From contig JBOZIK010000001.1 in assembly GCA_051453625.1 (NCBI GenBank), positions 191,115,655 to 191,179,654 of the forward strand: a stretch of 64,000 nucleotides of DNA, read 5' to 3'. A model generated the notes under the pieces. That model was given only the letters and a program-made list of their open reading frames with translations, was not told the origin of the DNA and ran no database searches. This DNA comes from Welwitschia mirabilis (taxonomy: Eukaryota; Gnetophyta; Gnetopsida; Welwitschiales). Below are positions 23,946 through 35,475 of the stretch, in pieces (the stretch's first letter is position 1; the number at the start of each line of letters is the position of its first letter). The translations under genes were made by a program, and so were the position numbers.

Positions 23946-26300
23946 TTTCAATAGGCTATAGTTTAAACTTATTTCCTTAGCTTATCTTACTATAGGTATA
24001 AAAGAAAAATAAAAATAAAGAAAAATTGTTTGAGATAAATAAGTTAAATTTTTTTATAATATATGAAAGAATTTTGAATGATGTAAGATCTTAGTACTTA
24101 TATTTTTTTGAAATCTAGAGTGATGATAAGTACATGATTCATATAGTTTATTTGTCAGACATCAATTTATTAAGTTTCTTTACATATCAACTTTCATCTT
24201 TCATCTCTTTGTGTGACGTATCTGTCATATCTAAAATTATGTCTATAACTACACATATATTGTGACATATGTCTACTTTAAAAGTTAGACATATTACAAT
24301 GACATGATCACCAAGTCTCACTTAAAAATTAAAAAGAAAATCTCTAATTCATGAATAAAAAATAAATAAGTAATCCTATTTCATCTAGGATTACTAACAT
24401 ACCATATGCAAGACACAATGAATCTCTATGAATCCATATACCTTTGAAAGATATAAACATAATAAAGTTAGATCCAAGTTAAAAATCCTTAGAGAAATCA
24501 TTCCTTCATGTTAGTATTAAGTAGAGGGATGTAGCATAACTCCATAATAATGTTATATATATATATATATTGAAAATAAAATTTAAATTTTACTATTATT
24601 AATTTAAATTCTTAGCCATATAAGATTTGTGAGATGGAAATTCATCTAAGTTAATAGTTAAAATAACTTATGTCCTATTTCTTTATTTTTATTTTTATTC
24701 ATTAGGTATCCCTCTTTGCCTTAAAAAATTATAAATCTTATACTACTTAACAACATCATGAGCTTCTTACTTTGATGGCTAGTACTGTATAAAATATGGT
24801 TTTTGAAATCTAATGCTTAGTATTCAGTAATTTAAGTAAATGTCATCCTATTTTAAAAAAAAACTTAAAAAAACAATTTAAAAATCCTAAAAAGGTGATG
24901 TTTCCATTAGGATTTCAACACTATAAAAATCCAAATTTTTGTTAGAAATCTTATTTTGTAATTTTAGTGATTTCAAATCAAGTTGTAAGTGACCTAGATC
25001 TGTATCAAGGCATTCAAAAAAGTTCAACCTCACTGACCTTTAAATCCTCACTTTAGCTAGTTTTACAATGTGGTGTAAACTATAAGTCTTTTGGTATGAT
25101 GTATAGTCAGAAAGACTTTCCATAACTTTTTTAAGAAATTTCTTTATAAACCATTATGTATAGAAAAAAAGGCCAAAATAAGTCAACTATTTACCCAAGA
25201 AATGTGGAAATCACTCTTGATCATGGATGTAGTTCTTTTAGTAGGTTTTCGAATTGATCATTAGTGGAGTTATTATTTTCTCTCTTATTTAGTTTTCCAT
25301 ATGTCTATATTCTATGTATGTAGATGATTCATTCATTTCTATTTTTCTTTCTAAATGATATGTATTATTGATACTTAGATGTATTATATCCATATTGGTA
25401 TGATATAATATATGACATCATTCAATTTTTCTTCTAGTTCGAGGATCATCTAGTTTGAGGATCATTTTATGTTATGTTTTTTAGTTATTTCTCAAATGTT
25501 TTACATTAAGATATTATTCACATCTATTTGGAGAGTGTCAAATTAGAAAAATTTCATTAAATTTTTTATTTATCTAAAAAATAAGTAAGAGAAAATAAAA
25601 TAATTATTATTTCACGTTGGTATTATAGCATCTCTAGATACTTATTAAGCTATTAATGAAAAGGTTATAAGCTTTAGAAATTAACCTACTTCAATTATAT
25701 TATACACACATTAGATACTAAAACTAAAAATATGCATTATTGTTTATGGCATTTTCTTAATGAAATTTTTAAATGTTTTGAATACTTAATAATTATCTAT
25801 ACATGAATTTATGAGGTCACTCATTTTCATATTTTAGATCATCTTTCATACATTATTAGTTATTCAAATACACATGATGTTTTAAACATCTTACAATTAA
25901 TCCATATGGGAGATTAACATATTTTTCTACAATCAAGTTAATTTTTGACATACTTTCAACTATTTTTAACAAGATGCATAATTTACATGTCTAATTTTCA
26001 ATTGTATTACTAAAATACTAGCAAAAAATTAGTTGTGTATGTGTTTAAGACATATATTTTAACCCTTAATTATGCTTAATTTATCATCTTAATATTGATA
26101 TTTGTTATGTTTTACCTATGAAATCATGTTAAAAGTCTAAATATCTATAATCTAATTGAAATGAAGTATATTTATTACCTAACTATTATAATTTTTAAAT
26201 ATAATTAAAACCATGATTAGTTTTAATGTTGAGTATATTAATTAAATTAATTAAGTAATTCTTAATCTTGTTAACAGTTACTTAAGTCAATTTCTTGGTT
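23946..26300. other. 3' part of element H and flanking DNA, no recognisable gene
   Basis: AT-rich sequence after the end of H integrase. It probably holds the 3' untranslated region and possibly the 3' LTR of H, but no matching 5' LTR was found. A short (TA)n run lies at 24,554-24,570. A TATA-like cactataaaaatcc near 24,920 could belong to an LTR, but this is unsupported. Confidence 0.35.
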
Positions 26301-26621
26301 AACAAAATACACAAGAACATGATTTTTTTTTTAAACTAAAAGATGCATTCCTTTATACCTTATGAAACATAATATAGATAATGAATATTCATTGGAAATG
26401 AAGTAATTAAATAAGAAGAAGAAATATTAATTACAGAAATTGTGATTAATAAGAGAGAGAGAAAAAGTAATATTTGAAAAATGATATTTTTATTTTTCTC
26501 ATCTTTTGAATATTAGGAGCTTGCTTTTATAGGTAAGCACACCTAACTAGTTTTTCACTAGAGTTTTATATTTTCTCAAGTATAGCATTATGGTATAACT
26601 TATTAATGCCCTAGAACTTCA
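26300..26621 (-). repeat. Putative 3' LTR of copia element K
   Basis: On the minus strand, TGAAGTTCTAGGGC starts directly after a purine tract (ttgagggg). It is followed about 90 bases on by a TATA-like cctataaaagcaag and a pyrimidine-rich ctctctctctt stretch, as in plant LTR promoters. The left edge is uncertain because no second LTR is present in the window. Confidence 0.45.
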
Positions 26622-26631
26622 CCCCTCAACA
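26622..26631 (-). other. Polypurine tract of copia element K
   Basis: Minus strand ttgaggggtg immediately precedes the LTR start. It resembles the TTGAGGGGGAG polypurine tracts typical of plant Ty1/copia elements. Confidence 0.5.
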
Positions 26632-26929
26632 TGGAAGTATACTTTCTTTCAAGGAAACCCAAGTGCTTAGGATAAAACCTTGGAGATGCAACCTATAATT
26701 ATTCCTCTAAAAAAGGAGTTATCATGTGAGGAAGCTACTCTATAGAGAAGTATTCATATTTTACCATACATCTCATAGTATTTGATCATAATAGATGAAA
26801 TTTTACTACATATCCCATAGTACTAGAATTAAGAAAGACTTTCTTAAGTGACTGTAAAAGCCAAATAAAACCTAATATCTATAGCAAAATAAGTTACATT
26901 AACTCATTATTAATCCTATCTCAGATTGA

Positions 26930-27641
26930 AAGTACTAAAACTTTTCTCAAATAAGCGGTTTAGTCATAACATTATCTATTCATTCGATGGTTAAATAATA
27001 TGCTAGTATCATCAATTCTGAATATATAAGTTTCTTGATTTTATGAACTCCTAAATTAAGGTGTTTTATCTTATCATTGTGCACTAGATCTTTTATTATT
27101 AACTAGCAAATTAATTATTAATGAATACCTCAATTTCTTTTGTTTTCTTCAAGTTCACTACTTTCAGAAGTTTTTTAAGACATTTAATTTTTCTATATGC
27201 TTTGGATGTATCCATTTATTCTACTTCTATGAAGAATCATGCTATTACTCTTTGATGCTGAGATTGCTAAAGTAAAGGTAATGCTCCTAAAAATATAACA
27301 TATCCTAATGTTAAAAAAACATTTTCTAAGTATCTAGGAACATTTAAGTTAGAGTATATGTTTAGAATAAATGGAGAGTTTCTTTTATATGTAAGATTTA
27401 AGTCTTTTACCTTACAAAGTATCTTAGCACTCTCACTATTAACATGCAAGAATTAACATTTTGTTTAAGTTATCTAACCAACTTAGTTTAATAGAATATA
27501 TTAAACTAAATGTTTTATCATGAAATTATGTCTTCTAAATGGCATATTAACTTACCTTTTTAATGGACTTATGATCTTACCATAATAATTTTAGGTTATG
27601 TACCATGTTTTAAAGGACATACAAAAGATGAAGATCATTTA
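26930..27641 (-). pseudogene. Ty1/copia RT end and RNase H remnant (element K)
   Basis: The minus strand gives YKRNSPFILNIYSN, then LENVFLTLGYVIFLG, then HQRVIA and FIEVE*MDTSKAYRK. This is the order of copia RNase H: a G-Y-S/T-D block, G-Y-x-x-x-x-x-G, the Q-x-x-V-A block, and E-A-E-Y-x-A...A-x-x-E. Further on, weak matches to the C-D-N-Q-S and T-K-H-I blocks occur with many stops. The upstream pol genes are missing because the 5' LTR of element A begins at 27,642. No function remains. Confidence 0.6.
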
Positions 27642-28037
27642 TGTAAAAACATCAGCGCCACCATCTAGATTACCTTCAATCCTTTGAAGAAAAACATTTC
27701 ATTATTACATTCTAGACTTATCATGAAAAAATAAGCATAATGCAGTTATGGAATTAATTAGGTTTTATATCAAAAATAACTGGCATCCTCAATAACACAT
27801 GGCAGTCACATGAGAGACATATAGTAGTGACATGTAGTAGTGTTAAGTGAGATTATGTGGAAGATACATGATAATGATAGTGGTTGATAGAAGAATCATC
27901 ATCTAGAAGCCACATTTTAGACTCTTCATGGTGATTCTTACCTTGCATAACCACCTAAAGCTATACAACAAACTTTGTAATCACCCATCTAATACTACAA
28001 GCCAAAGGCTTCCTATTACTTCCATCCCATTTTCATT

Positions 28038-28045
28038 TATAAAAA
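28038..28045 (+). promoter_or_regulatory. TATA box in LTR of element A
   Basis: TATAAAAA in a context (catttataaaaagcc) conserved at 58,368-58,376 (inverted copy) and 53,373-53,379. It is the likely LTR core promoter. Confidence 0.45.
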
Positions 28046-28292
28046 GCCTTAAGCTCTTATTTGAAAGGATTCTTTGGTTGGAAAGGTAGTGGAATTCTTG
28101 AAGTATCACAGTTGACATAACTTTTTAAGTATCTTCTTCAAGAGAGAACTTGTTCTAAGAATAGTTTGAGGAGTTTATACCAACCTCCTTATTCCCTTGA
28201 TATAATGTAATTTTTTGATTTAGTACAAAGTAGTTATTTACTTTTGATTTCAAGTTAAAAATACCTTTATACTTATAGTACTTAATAAAAAA

Positions 28293-28297
28293 CTGTA
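28293..28297. other. Target-site duplication of element I (left copy, ctgta)
   Basis: The five bases ctgta immediately left of the element are repeated at 49,359-49,363 immediately right of it. This is the expected 5-bp duplication for LTR retrotransposon integration. It confirms both outer boundaries. Confidence 0.8.
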
Positions 28298-29275
28298 TGA
28301 TGGATGGCTTATATGATAAAATAAGTGCAAAAAATATCACAAAACACTATCAAAAACTATAAAATAATGCTAAAAAAATGTAGAAACTATGATACTACTA
28401 AACTGAAATCAGCAAACATCATTAAATAAAAATACATCAAAGGGTTACTAAAGACCTAGTTGAGACTTAACCATTTAGTTCAAAATTCATCATCACAATA
28501 GTCTTGTGATGAAGTTACTTGAACTAGTCAGGTTACTTTTTTAAGCTTAATTATTATATACATATATTACACGAAGGGGAAATATTAAAAGAAATAAAAC
28601 ATGATAGAGGTTAAACAAACTGCTAAGTAATACTTATCTCTAAGTACTAAAATTATCCTAGTTTATGTTCAACTACACAAACAAGAGCAAAATTGAAGTA
28701 ATATTACTTTCTCAAGTAATAAAAGTATGCACATAATGATAGTTAAATGCTTTTTAGCTTTATATTGAAATACCAATTGTTACATAAAGATGAGTTAAAA
28801 AACTGTATTCTCCTTTTTAGGTAATACTATGAAATATGGGAAAATGCTACTAACACCTTTGTAGGCTAGCTAGATTTTCCTTGCTTAACCTTCTTGTCTT
28901 GTTTATTCTTAGAAACTTTTTGCTGAAAAGATCCCTATCTTTAGTGATGATACCATTCTTATACCCTTGTTAGTTTTTCTATTTCCATTCTTTACCCCTA
29001 AGGAATAGGTATATGATTAAGGTTATTATGCTAATTCACTATCTTAACTTTCTCTCTCATCTTNNNNNNNNNNCATGCCACTTGGTATTTTGAACTTGAA
29101 ACATAATAATGAAACATATGCATACTAATAACCTGCTAACATACTAACTAACTAACCTATTAATTAGTAAGCATAAAAATAAATAAAAACATCTGTTTGC
29201 TAATGAAATATAAAATTGAGATAAGGAAAAACAATTCATTAATAAGCAAGATTTACGTAAAATTCATCCTCATCA
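28298..29275 (-). repeat. 3' LTR of element I
   Basis: Matches 48,397-49,358 nearly end to end, with substitutions and small indels. In element sense it starts TGATGAGGATGAATTTTACG and ends in CATCA. It includes a 10-N gap that is probably artefactual. The 5' edge is preceded in element sense by ggtggaac, a weak polypurine tract. Confidence 0.85.
29064..29073. other. Assembly gap (10 N), probably no missing sequence
   Basis: The other LTR of the same element reads through this point (tctcatctttatgccactt at about 49,153-49,171), while here it reads tctcatctt, N, catgccactt. At most a base or two differ, so the N run does not represent missing DNA. Confidence 0.8.
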
Positions 29276-32000
29276 GTTCCACCAAGCTCAAGTTTTGTTA
29301 GTTCCTTAACAAAGGAAGTATTTATAAGAGATAAAGAAAATGGAAAATCTTAGTAGTTCCCCTTTCTTATTTTAAAAATAAATGAATGCTTCTCATTAGA
29401 TTTTATCTCTTTCCTTTGTCTAGTTGGCCAGGCAGATTGTTTTGCCTTTTCCAGAGCCTCTAAAATTTTTCTTTATTCTTTCTAAAGAGCAAGATCATTT
29501 AAATCAATGACTTCTATTTTTGCCTACTCTGGAGCTACTTTTCTGCCCTCACCTTTGTCTCATAAAGGAGCTCTTGGCTTGGTTAGTTTTCCTCTCTTTC
29601 TTCTAGGGACTAAAGGAGCTTTTATTTTAGGACTTTAGGGAGTACTTTCTATTTTAAAATTTATCCCAATTTGTGATTCTAATCTTGAGGTTTCCCCTAG
29701 TGGAACTATATATGTCTTCAATGAATCTTTATTCTTTAATTTTGAAAAAACATCCATTAACATACCTCTTAGTGTACTGATGTTCTAAATAATTTGACCT
29801 TTAAAAGAACATAACTGCTGAAAATTCTGAGAGGACATTGTAAAAAATTTAATGTCTAATTCACATTCTTTCAAAATCCTATAAAATTTTATTACGGTAT
29901 CATTCAAAAAAATTTTGAGTTTTTTTGTGGAAAGTGCCATTCCCTGTTGAACAATTTTAATATGCAATGCTCTCATATCTCTTTTGAAATTATCAAAAAT
30001 ACACATTAGCTTTGAACATCCTCTAAAATTTTTCTGAATAATGCTTTCTAAATGTTCTTTAAACCTATCAATAAATTTGTATAACTTCTAGGGGTAATAG
30101 TTAAGGCTGTGTGACATAGCTAATTCCTCATGATTGAATTCAGTTCACTTACCCAACTTTACTTCCATGAGGCAAAGCTCATGGAGCAACCTCATGTTCT
30201 TCTTCTTCAAAATCTGAATAATGAGTTGTATATACCCAGGGCTTATTAATTTAAAATACATCTTTAACTTTTCATGAGATTCTATCATAGTATTAATAAT
30301 ACTTAATTTTATTATATATTTCACCCATAAGATAGAGTTCAAGAACTTGATGAGATGCCTTGAATTGAATTCATTACTCTCCTGATTTCCTCCTTTATTT
30401 ATGAAAAAAATTCTTTTATTGAAGAATTAAATGAAGGATAACCAGAAGAGCTTTATTCTCTCATTCAATTCTTGAGAGCCTTATTTTATTCTATTAATTG
30501 ATCCATGGCTCCCTTATCTACTCCTAAGAGGAATTAATATTATCCTAAATAGGTTTGAGCTTTATGCCATTTTCATCTGTACTCTTAGGCCTCTACATGA
30601 TTTTTCATAAATTTCTCATTCATCACCTGTAGGTCTGCATAAAGTTTATCTAAGAATTTTCTATATAGGGGTAAGGGTTCTTCATTGTGCATAAAGGTAA
30701 TAAATTTTTGTTAATGCTTAATATATTTAGCATTATACTTTCTTCTTGAAGCCAAATTCTATAATAGGGATACTAACATGTCTGGTCTTTCTTTTGAAAA
30801 TTTTCCATCTCATCTCTATCTTTGGCAGCTGATTCTAGTTCAATAATGCATTCATAATCCTCTGTAATTTTCTGATTACTTCTTTGAAATATTTAGAGAG
30901 TTGAATATCTTATTATTGACTAATGATCTCTCAACATAGCTATTTATTATTCTCTTTTTCTTAATCCAGGTTTTTTTTAATAATTTATTTACAAATTTTA
31001 GATCATCAATTTAATCTCATAATGCTAAAAATTCTTCTTTTTTTTTTAGACAAATTTGAATTTCATCTTTGATTTAATTCAAAGCATTTTAAAGGCTATC
31101 CAATTTATCTTCTTCTAGTTCTTTGGAAAATTGACCAAGCTAGAATGGATGGGAAGGCAAATGTTATTCAAATATGAACTAGGTTGAATCTTATAGAAAA
31201 CTTGAGGAGGACAAAAGTAAAGGTGGACTTTGGAAAGTAAAAGAGGATTCCCTTGAGTTTGGTTGGGTTGTCTTATATCTTAGAGTTTTTTAGAAATTAA
31301 ATTCCTTAACCCTAAATAAACTTTGAATAGAAACCTTAATACAAAACTTATTCAGTTAACATGAGACTTTATTTTTACTCAAAATCTTGGCAATTAGAGA
31401 AGGACATTCAAGTCCTACTACCTCCAAAGCTTTAATTCTAATTTTATTTAATTTGGAAATGTGCCTTACCAACCCCAAAAATATCCCATCTGTAATATTC
31501 ACATTGTTGCGGTTCATCTTATCCTTTATTGTTGCTATCATATATAGACCAAGTAATGTGATACCCTTTTATTTGTGAAGAATGGATATCAAATTATTCA
31601 TCATGATTTTAGAAATAATAAAGAATTTTGGTTTTGTATCCTTATTGACTAGAATTATTCCTTGGACTACCACCTGTCCCAGCAGACTCATACTTAGGTT
31701 TGTATCTTCTTTTCTCTTGGTTTTATTTATGGACTTCCTTTTAGGTGGTTGGTGCAAAATTTCTCTTATATCTTCTTAGGTAATTACTATCCACTAGTTT
31801 TCTAAAGTGGTTTCTAGTATGATTTTGGTTTTGTTGATTCTTATAGGTTCTTTTTATTCATGCTAAGCTACTTATACCACCTCAACTCAATAAGTCTTTA
31901 TTTAAGATCTATCAAGCAGGGGTCTAAAAAAACTTGAGTGAAATTCAACATCAAAATGACCCTACATTCTATAATAATTTATACCAAAGTTGGAGTTAAA
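29240..32000 (-). pseudogene. Large sense-strand 3' ORF of element I (unknown protein)
   Basis: This lies between pol and the 3' LTR, in the sense direction. The reading frame can be followed for about 900 codons with in-frame stops at Gln- or Arg-type codons and at least one frame change between 31,356 and 30,342. Pieces: KFFIISKIMMNNLISILHK and RNNVNITDGIFLGLVRHI (31.4-31.76 kb), a helical coiled-coil-like middle, and a basic tail with PRRKRGKLTK at about 29,590, resembling a nuclear localisation signal. The frame ends ELGGTDEDEFYV and stops inside the 3' LTR. Its position is like the extra ORF of Athila elements, but I see no signal peptide or membrane segment. The middle might relate to plant-mobile ORF families such as Transposase_32 or ATHILA. 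Unproven. Confidence 0.55.
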
Positions 32001-32940
32001 CAGGGACAAATGTATATATAAAATAGAAATTCTTATAAGTCTTGTAATAAAGGACCTTTAAAATTAGTGTATTATGTAAAACTTAATTTATAAGACATTA
32101 TTTAGCTATATGTAAAAGCATTTAATGTATTTAATCCATTCAAATATCCTTGCATGTGAAGCTTAGCATGCTCTTGAATGCTTAAAGCATAGTATTAGTT
32201 ATACTTGAAATTTTCACTCAAAGATATTCTGCCATTGTCAAGAAGCTTGAAAATGAAAAAAAATAGTTAACATGATAAAGTAAAAATGCAAGGTAAAAGT
32301 AGAAATTAGCAATATATTTCCTAATTTAAATAGGTAAACTTATACTCACTATTGTATTTACTTCATATGATTGAGTAATAAATGAGAAATTTTATGATAA
32401 AGGAAATAATTGCAACTAGAAATTTTTGTACCTTGCGGATGTTAAAAAAATTTAGATACAGATTTTACAAGGTGAAAATTCAAAGATTTTACTAAGTTAA
32501 AGCTGATATCATAGGTGCTAACATGGTTGACATGACATGGAGTTGACATTGTCATGAGGATCATCAAGAATGAAGAGGGGTCATTGAAAATAAGTTTAAG
32601 TAAATCAATAAGGTAATTGAAAGCCATATTTAAGTGGTTGTCACTCTTTGCAACACCAGATTTGATAAGAGTCATAAAGGAATCATAAGTTCTCGATGGA
32701 GGCCCTTAAATCTTTTGTGGAGGCAATTAAAGGAGTTTGAATGTGGTCATCGAGAACTTATCAATTCTCGACGGGGTCCTTAAAATTCCTACTATTTTCA
32801 TAATAAAGATAGGTATAAGTAAAAAAATAAAATATCATGCTAGAGTTATATAGAGAAGTTAATGGGAATTGTAAAGAATGGGACCTTCCTCTCTAAAAGG
32901 CAAGTTCAAAATAATAAAGTTATCTTGAAATATAGTTCAA
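32000..32940. other. Non-coding 3' region of element I
   Basis: Between the sense ORF and the repeat tract. Contains two copies of a ttctcga(t/c)gg motif (about 32,689-32,700 and 32,763-32,775) about 75 bases apart, perhaps a short degenerate duplication. The 77-codon minus ORF at 32,442-32,675 has no recognisable domain and is probably chance. Confidence 0.35.
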
Positions 32941-33625
32941 AGATTCAACTTTAGGCTAATGTCAGTTAGCTTTTAAAACTTGTGAGTCGAGTGCTTAGTT
33001 TAAAATCTACTTTAAAGTCTTAACTTTGGATTATTATCAATTAATAAAATAATTATTTTCTCTTCATCATAGGCTAAAGATATACTTGTATTGGCTTGAA
33101 ATCCAATTTGAAGTTTCAACTTCTAGTTGGTATCAATCAATCTCAAGATAATTATTTAAATGTAGGTTTTTTGAGCAAGAAAGATGAATAATTTCATTCA
33201 GATTCTAATTTTAAGTTTCAACTTTGAGTTAGTATCAACCAAAATATTTAAGCTTTGAATGGCTAATCTGAAATCTAATCCAAATTTTTGGTCATGAGTT
33301 AGTGTCAATCTACTAAGTGATTTTCCTTATTTTAATAATTTCAAGGTTTGGTTTGTAATGAAATTCCACTGGAGAAAACACCTATAACTTTTATTTCTTA
33401 TTCTTTCTTGAACATAAAAGAAATCATTTTCCTAAGTTATTAAATATGGCCTAAAATTTTTCTCTTAATTAAAAGGCATTTGTAGATTTGTGGTAATTAT
33501 TCAATGATGTGATTTATAATAGCAAGATTTGATGAGTTTCTACAATGGCATATAGCTTCGAAAATCCAACTAATTATAAATCAATCTAAAGTCTTAACTT
33601 AGGTTGAATTTTGGTTAGTTTGGGA
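32940..33625. repeat. Degenerate tandem repeat (about 70-100 bp units) in element I 3' region
   Basis: A unit like aaatctaattt(a/g)aagtttcaactttgagttagtatcaatcaa recurs with its caactt core at about 32,946, 33,021, 33,117, 33,219 and 33,289, and again at 33,594. Spacings are 75, 96, 102 and 70 bases, then a gap. The units are diverged. Such variable tandem repeats in the 3' untranslated region are established for Tat-lineage gypsy elements and can seed satellites. Confidence 0.55.
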
Positions 33626-33907
33626 TCCCTTAATTCAAGACCTACTTAAAGATCTATGCTAATACTTGGCATACTTATGTTATTTGATAAAACAAGTATA
33701 TCACTTTTATCAAATCTTTCACTTTAAAAATAAACATGTGTGCACTTGTTAACTTCATTCAATTACACTTGTCAAATAAGAGGATAATATTTTTATTATA
33801 AATTGTATTTCTTTCATGATGATCATTCATCACTTTCCATCTGAGTTTATAAACCTCTTTGCTTGATTACTTTCTACTTTTTTGTATTTTTTTATCCTTT
33901 AATCTTC

Positions 33908-34360
33908 ATGTCTTACACTCCTTCTTCTTCTACTATTACTACACTTGGCATTAATAAGGTGAAGCATTAATTATTTATCTTAGGTTCTATAAAAATAGAT
34001 ATGTCCATTAGCACTATAAAATCCTAATCACCTCAAGTCTCTATCAGGTCTAAAAACACAGTTCAACAGTTTCCGTACTATCATTACAAATCAACTGTTA
34101 AGGTTTTAAATGATTTAGATTTCTTCATCACTAAGGCTGGTAAGGATCACTTTGAAAGTGGTTTTATTTCTCTAAGCTTTGGTTCTTTAATCCATCACTT
34201 AGTGAGTAAGTATCTGAGATTGAAAAATGAAGAACTAAGTTAGCAGCTCAATTATAAGGAACTAACTTATGAGGTTACTTTGGATCGGTTAGCTAGATAA
34301 ATGCAGGTTCTCAAGAAGAAAGTTGATTACTTTAGGGAATCAATCCTATATTGTGTTTGA
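33908..34360 (+). pseudogene. Antisense ORF of element I (coiled-coil-like protein, unknown)
   Basis: On the strand opposite to gag-pol, an ATG (MSYTPSSSTITTLGINK...) opens a frame of 150 codons ending with TGA at 34,358. Four in-frame stops occur: three TAA and one TAG, all explainable as CAA or CAG changed by C-to-T. A downstream piece in another frame (about 34,393-34,535, starting MVIWNAKSY, containing PEEIDMISKFLSEM) suggests the protein once continued after a 1-base shift. The middle (YLRLKNEEL, ELTYEVTLDRLAR, VLKKKVDYF) is rich in Leu, Glu and Lys with heptad-like spacing. Tat-type elements such as Grande carry antisense genes in this position. I do not recognise the protein. Confidence 0.55.
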
Positions 34361-34639
34361 CTACATTAAGTTTTGATAAGAAAAATATAAACATGGTAAT
34401 ATGGAATGCTAAATCTTATCAAAACTATTAGCTAGATCATCCAGAAGAGATTGACATGATAAGTAAATTTTTAAGTGAGATGCATATTTTACCCTTAGAT
34501 GAGAATTATACAAGGTTAACATCAAAGACTAAGTAATCTCATGAGAGAAATAACTTTTGTAATTGCTTTAAGAATTAAGTTACTTAAGTTAAGGAGTAGT
34601 TTATTTAACGATTTGAGAAGTGTTTCTAATTTTACTTCT

Positions 34640-35475
34640 ATAATTAGATGAAATAATTACTTTGTTTAATAAATTTTTTGAGTTTTATTTTAAATAATTT
34701 ATCTATTACTATTTTTACTTTATTATGGGTAAATCTATTCTGTTAAAGTAAATTCAAACTAAATAATTCATCAAATTGCTAAGATGATATAAATTGATTT
34801 AGAACTTCAAAGTTTTATCTTATTTTAAATCAAATTTAAATAATTATAAATGTTATTAAATTAAAAATATTTGAGTACATATTCCATCATAGACTAAAAT
34901 ATTCCCTTCTAGTTTCTTTTCTTTTCTGATCTCTAGTTATCATAAGGTTCTAATTCTGGTAACTAGCTATGTCTTAGATGACTCATAGGACATAACTATT
35001 CCTCCACTTTTCATTTTTTATAACTTATATTAATCACAATGAGGAGAGTGAAAATACTATTAGAGGAGTAAGGATCCATACGTTTTTTTTCTTTTTTTTT
35101 AAATATGTCCAAATTGTAGCCAACTAGCCCCTCAGTGAAGTTCTCACAACTATCATATTATACTACCAAAGCCCCCTCTTGGGAATATTTGTCCTAGTAC
35201 ACTTGTGATTGAACATTGTGGTATCACTTTTTTTAACTTATAAGGTATTCCATTATGTGATGGAATGCGTCTCCTCAATCTTCTTAATAAAAATGATATG
35301 CAATTTCATGTTGAAGATTTATCAAGTTTACTTCTTTGTTTATAATCATTTTAGTCACCTTAAACAACTTGGTAAATTGGTAGAATGAATAAACTTCAAA
35401 GAAATGATATGTCCTTTTTATTATCTAATTCTAGAGCTTTATTTTAAAGGTAGAGTGGAAGTATCATTTTCGCCC
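34640..35475 (-). other. Post-integrase non-coding segment of element I
   Basis: Separates the end of integrase from the antisense ORF. About 34,970-35,240 is shared with family E (17,880-18,065). A T-rich run at 35,082-35,100 is simple sequence. No ORF of note. Confidence 0.5.

Larger units (their letters stand above)
27642..28297 (+). repeat. 5' LTR of element A, left part (split by element I)
   Basis: Starts tgtaaaaacatcagcgcc and matches the LTRs at about 52,800-54,050 (same orientation) and about 57,640-58,835 (inverted). Shared features are the gaagttatg(a/g)aattaattag region, the short gacatgtagtagtgac-type repeats and the TATA region. It is cut at 28,297 by element I, and the remaining part follows 49,359. 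Confidence 0.65.

Noticed and set aside
24554-24570. (TA)n microsatellite
   Set aside because: Short simple repeat, common in AT-rich plant DNA, no sign of function.
31387-31779. Plus-strand ORFs at 31,387-31,578 and 31,582-31,779
   Set aside because: They are antisense shadows of the minus-strand 3' ORF of element I, which has the better block-like composition.
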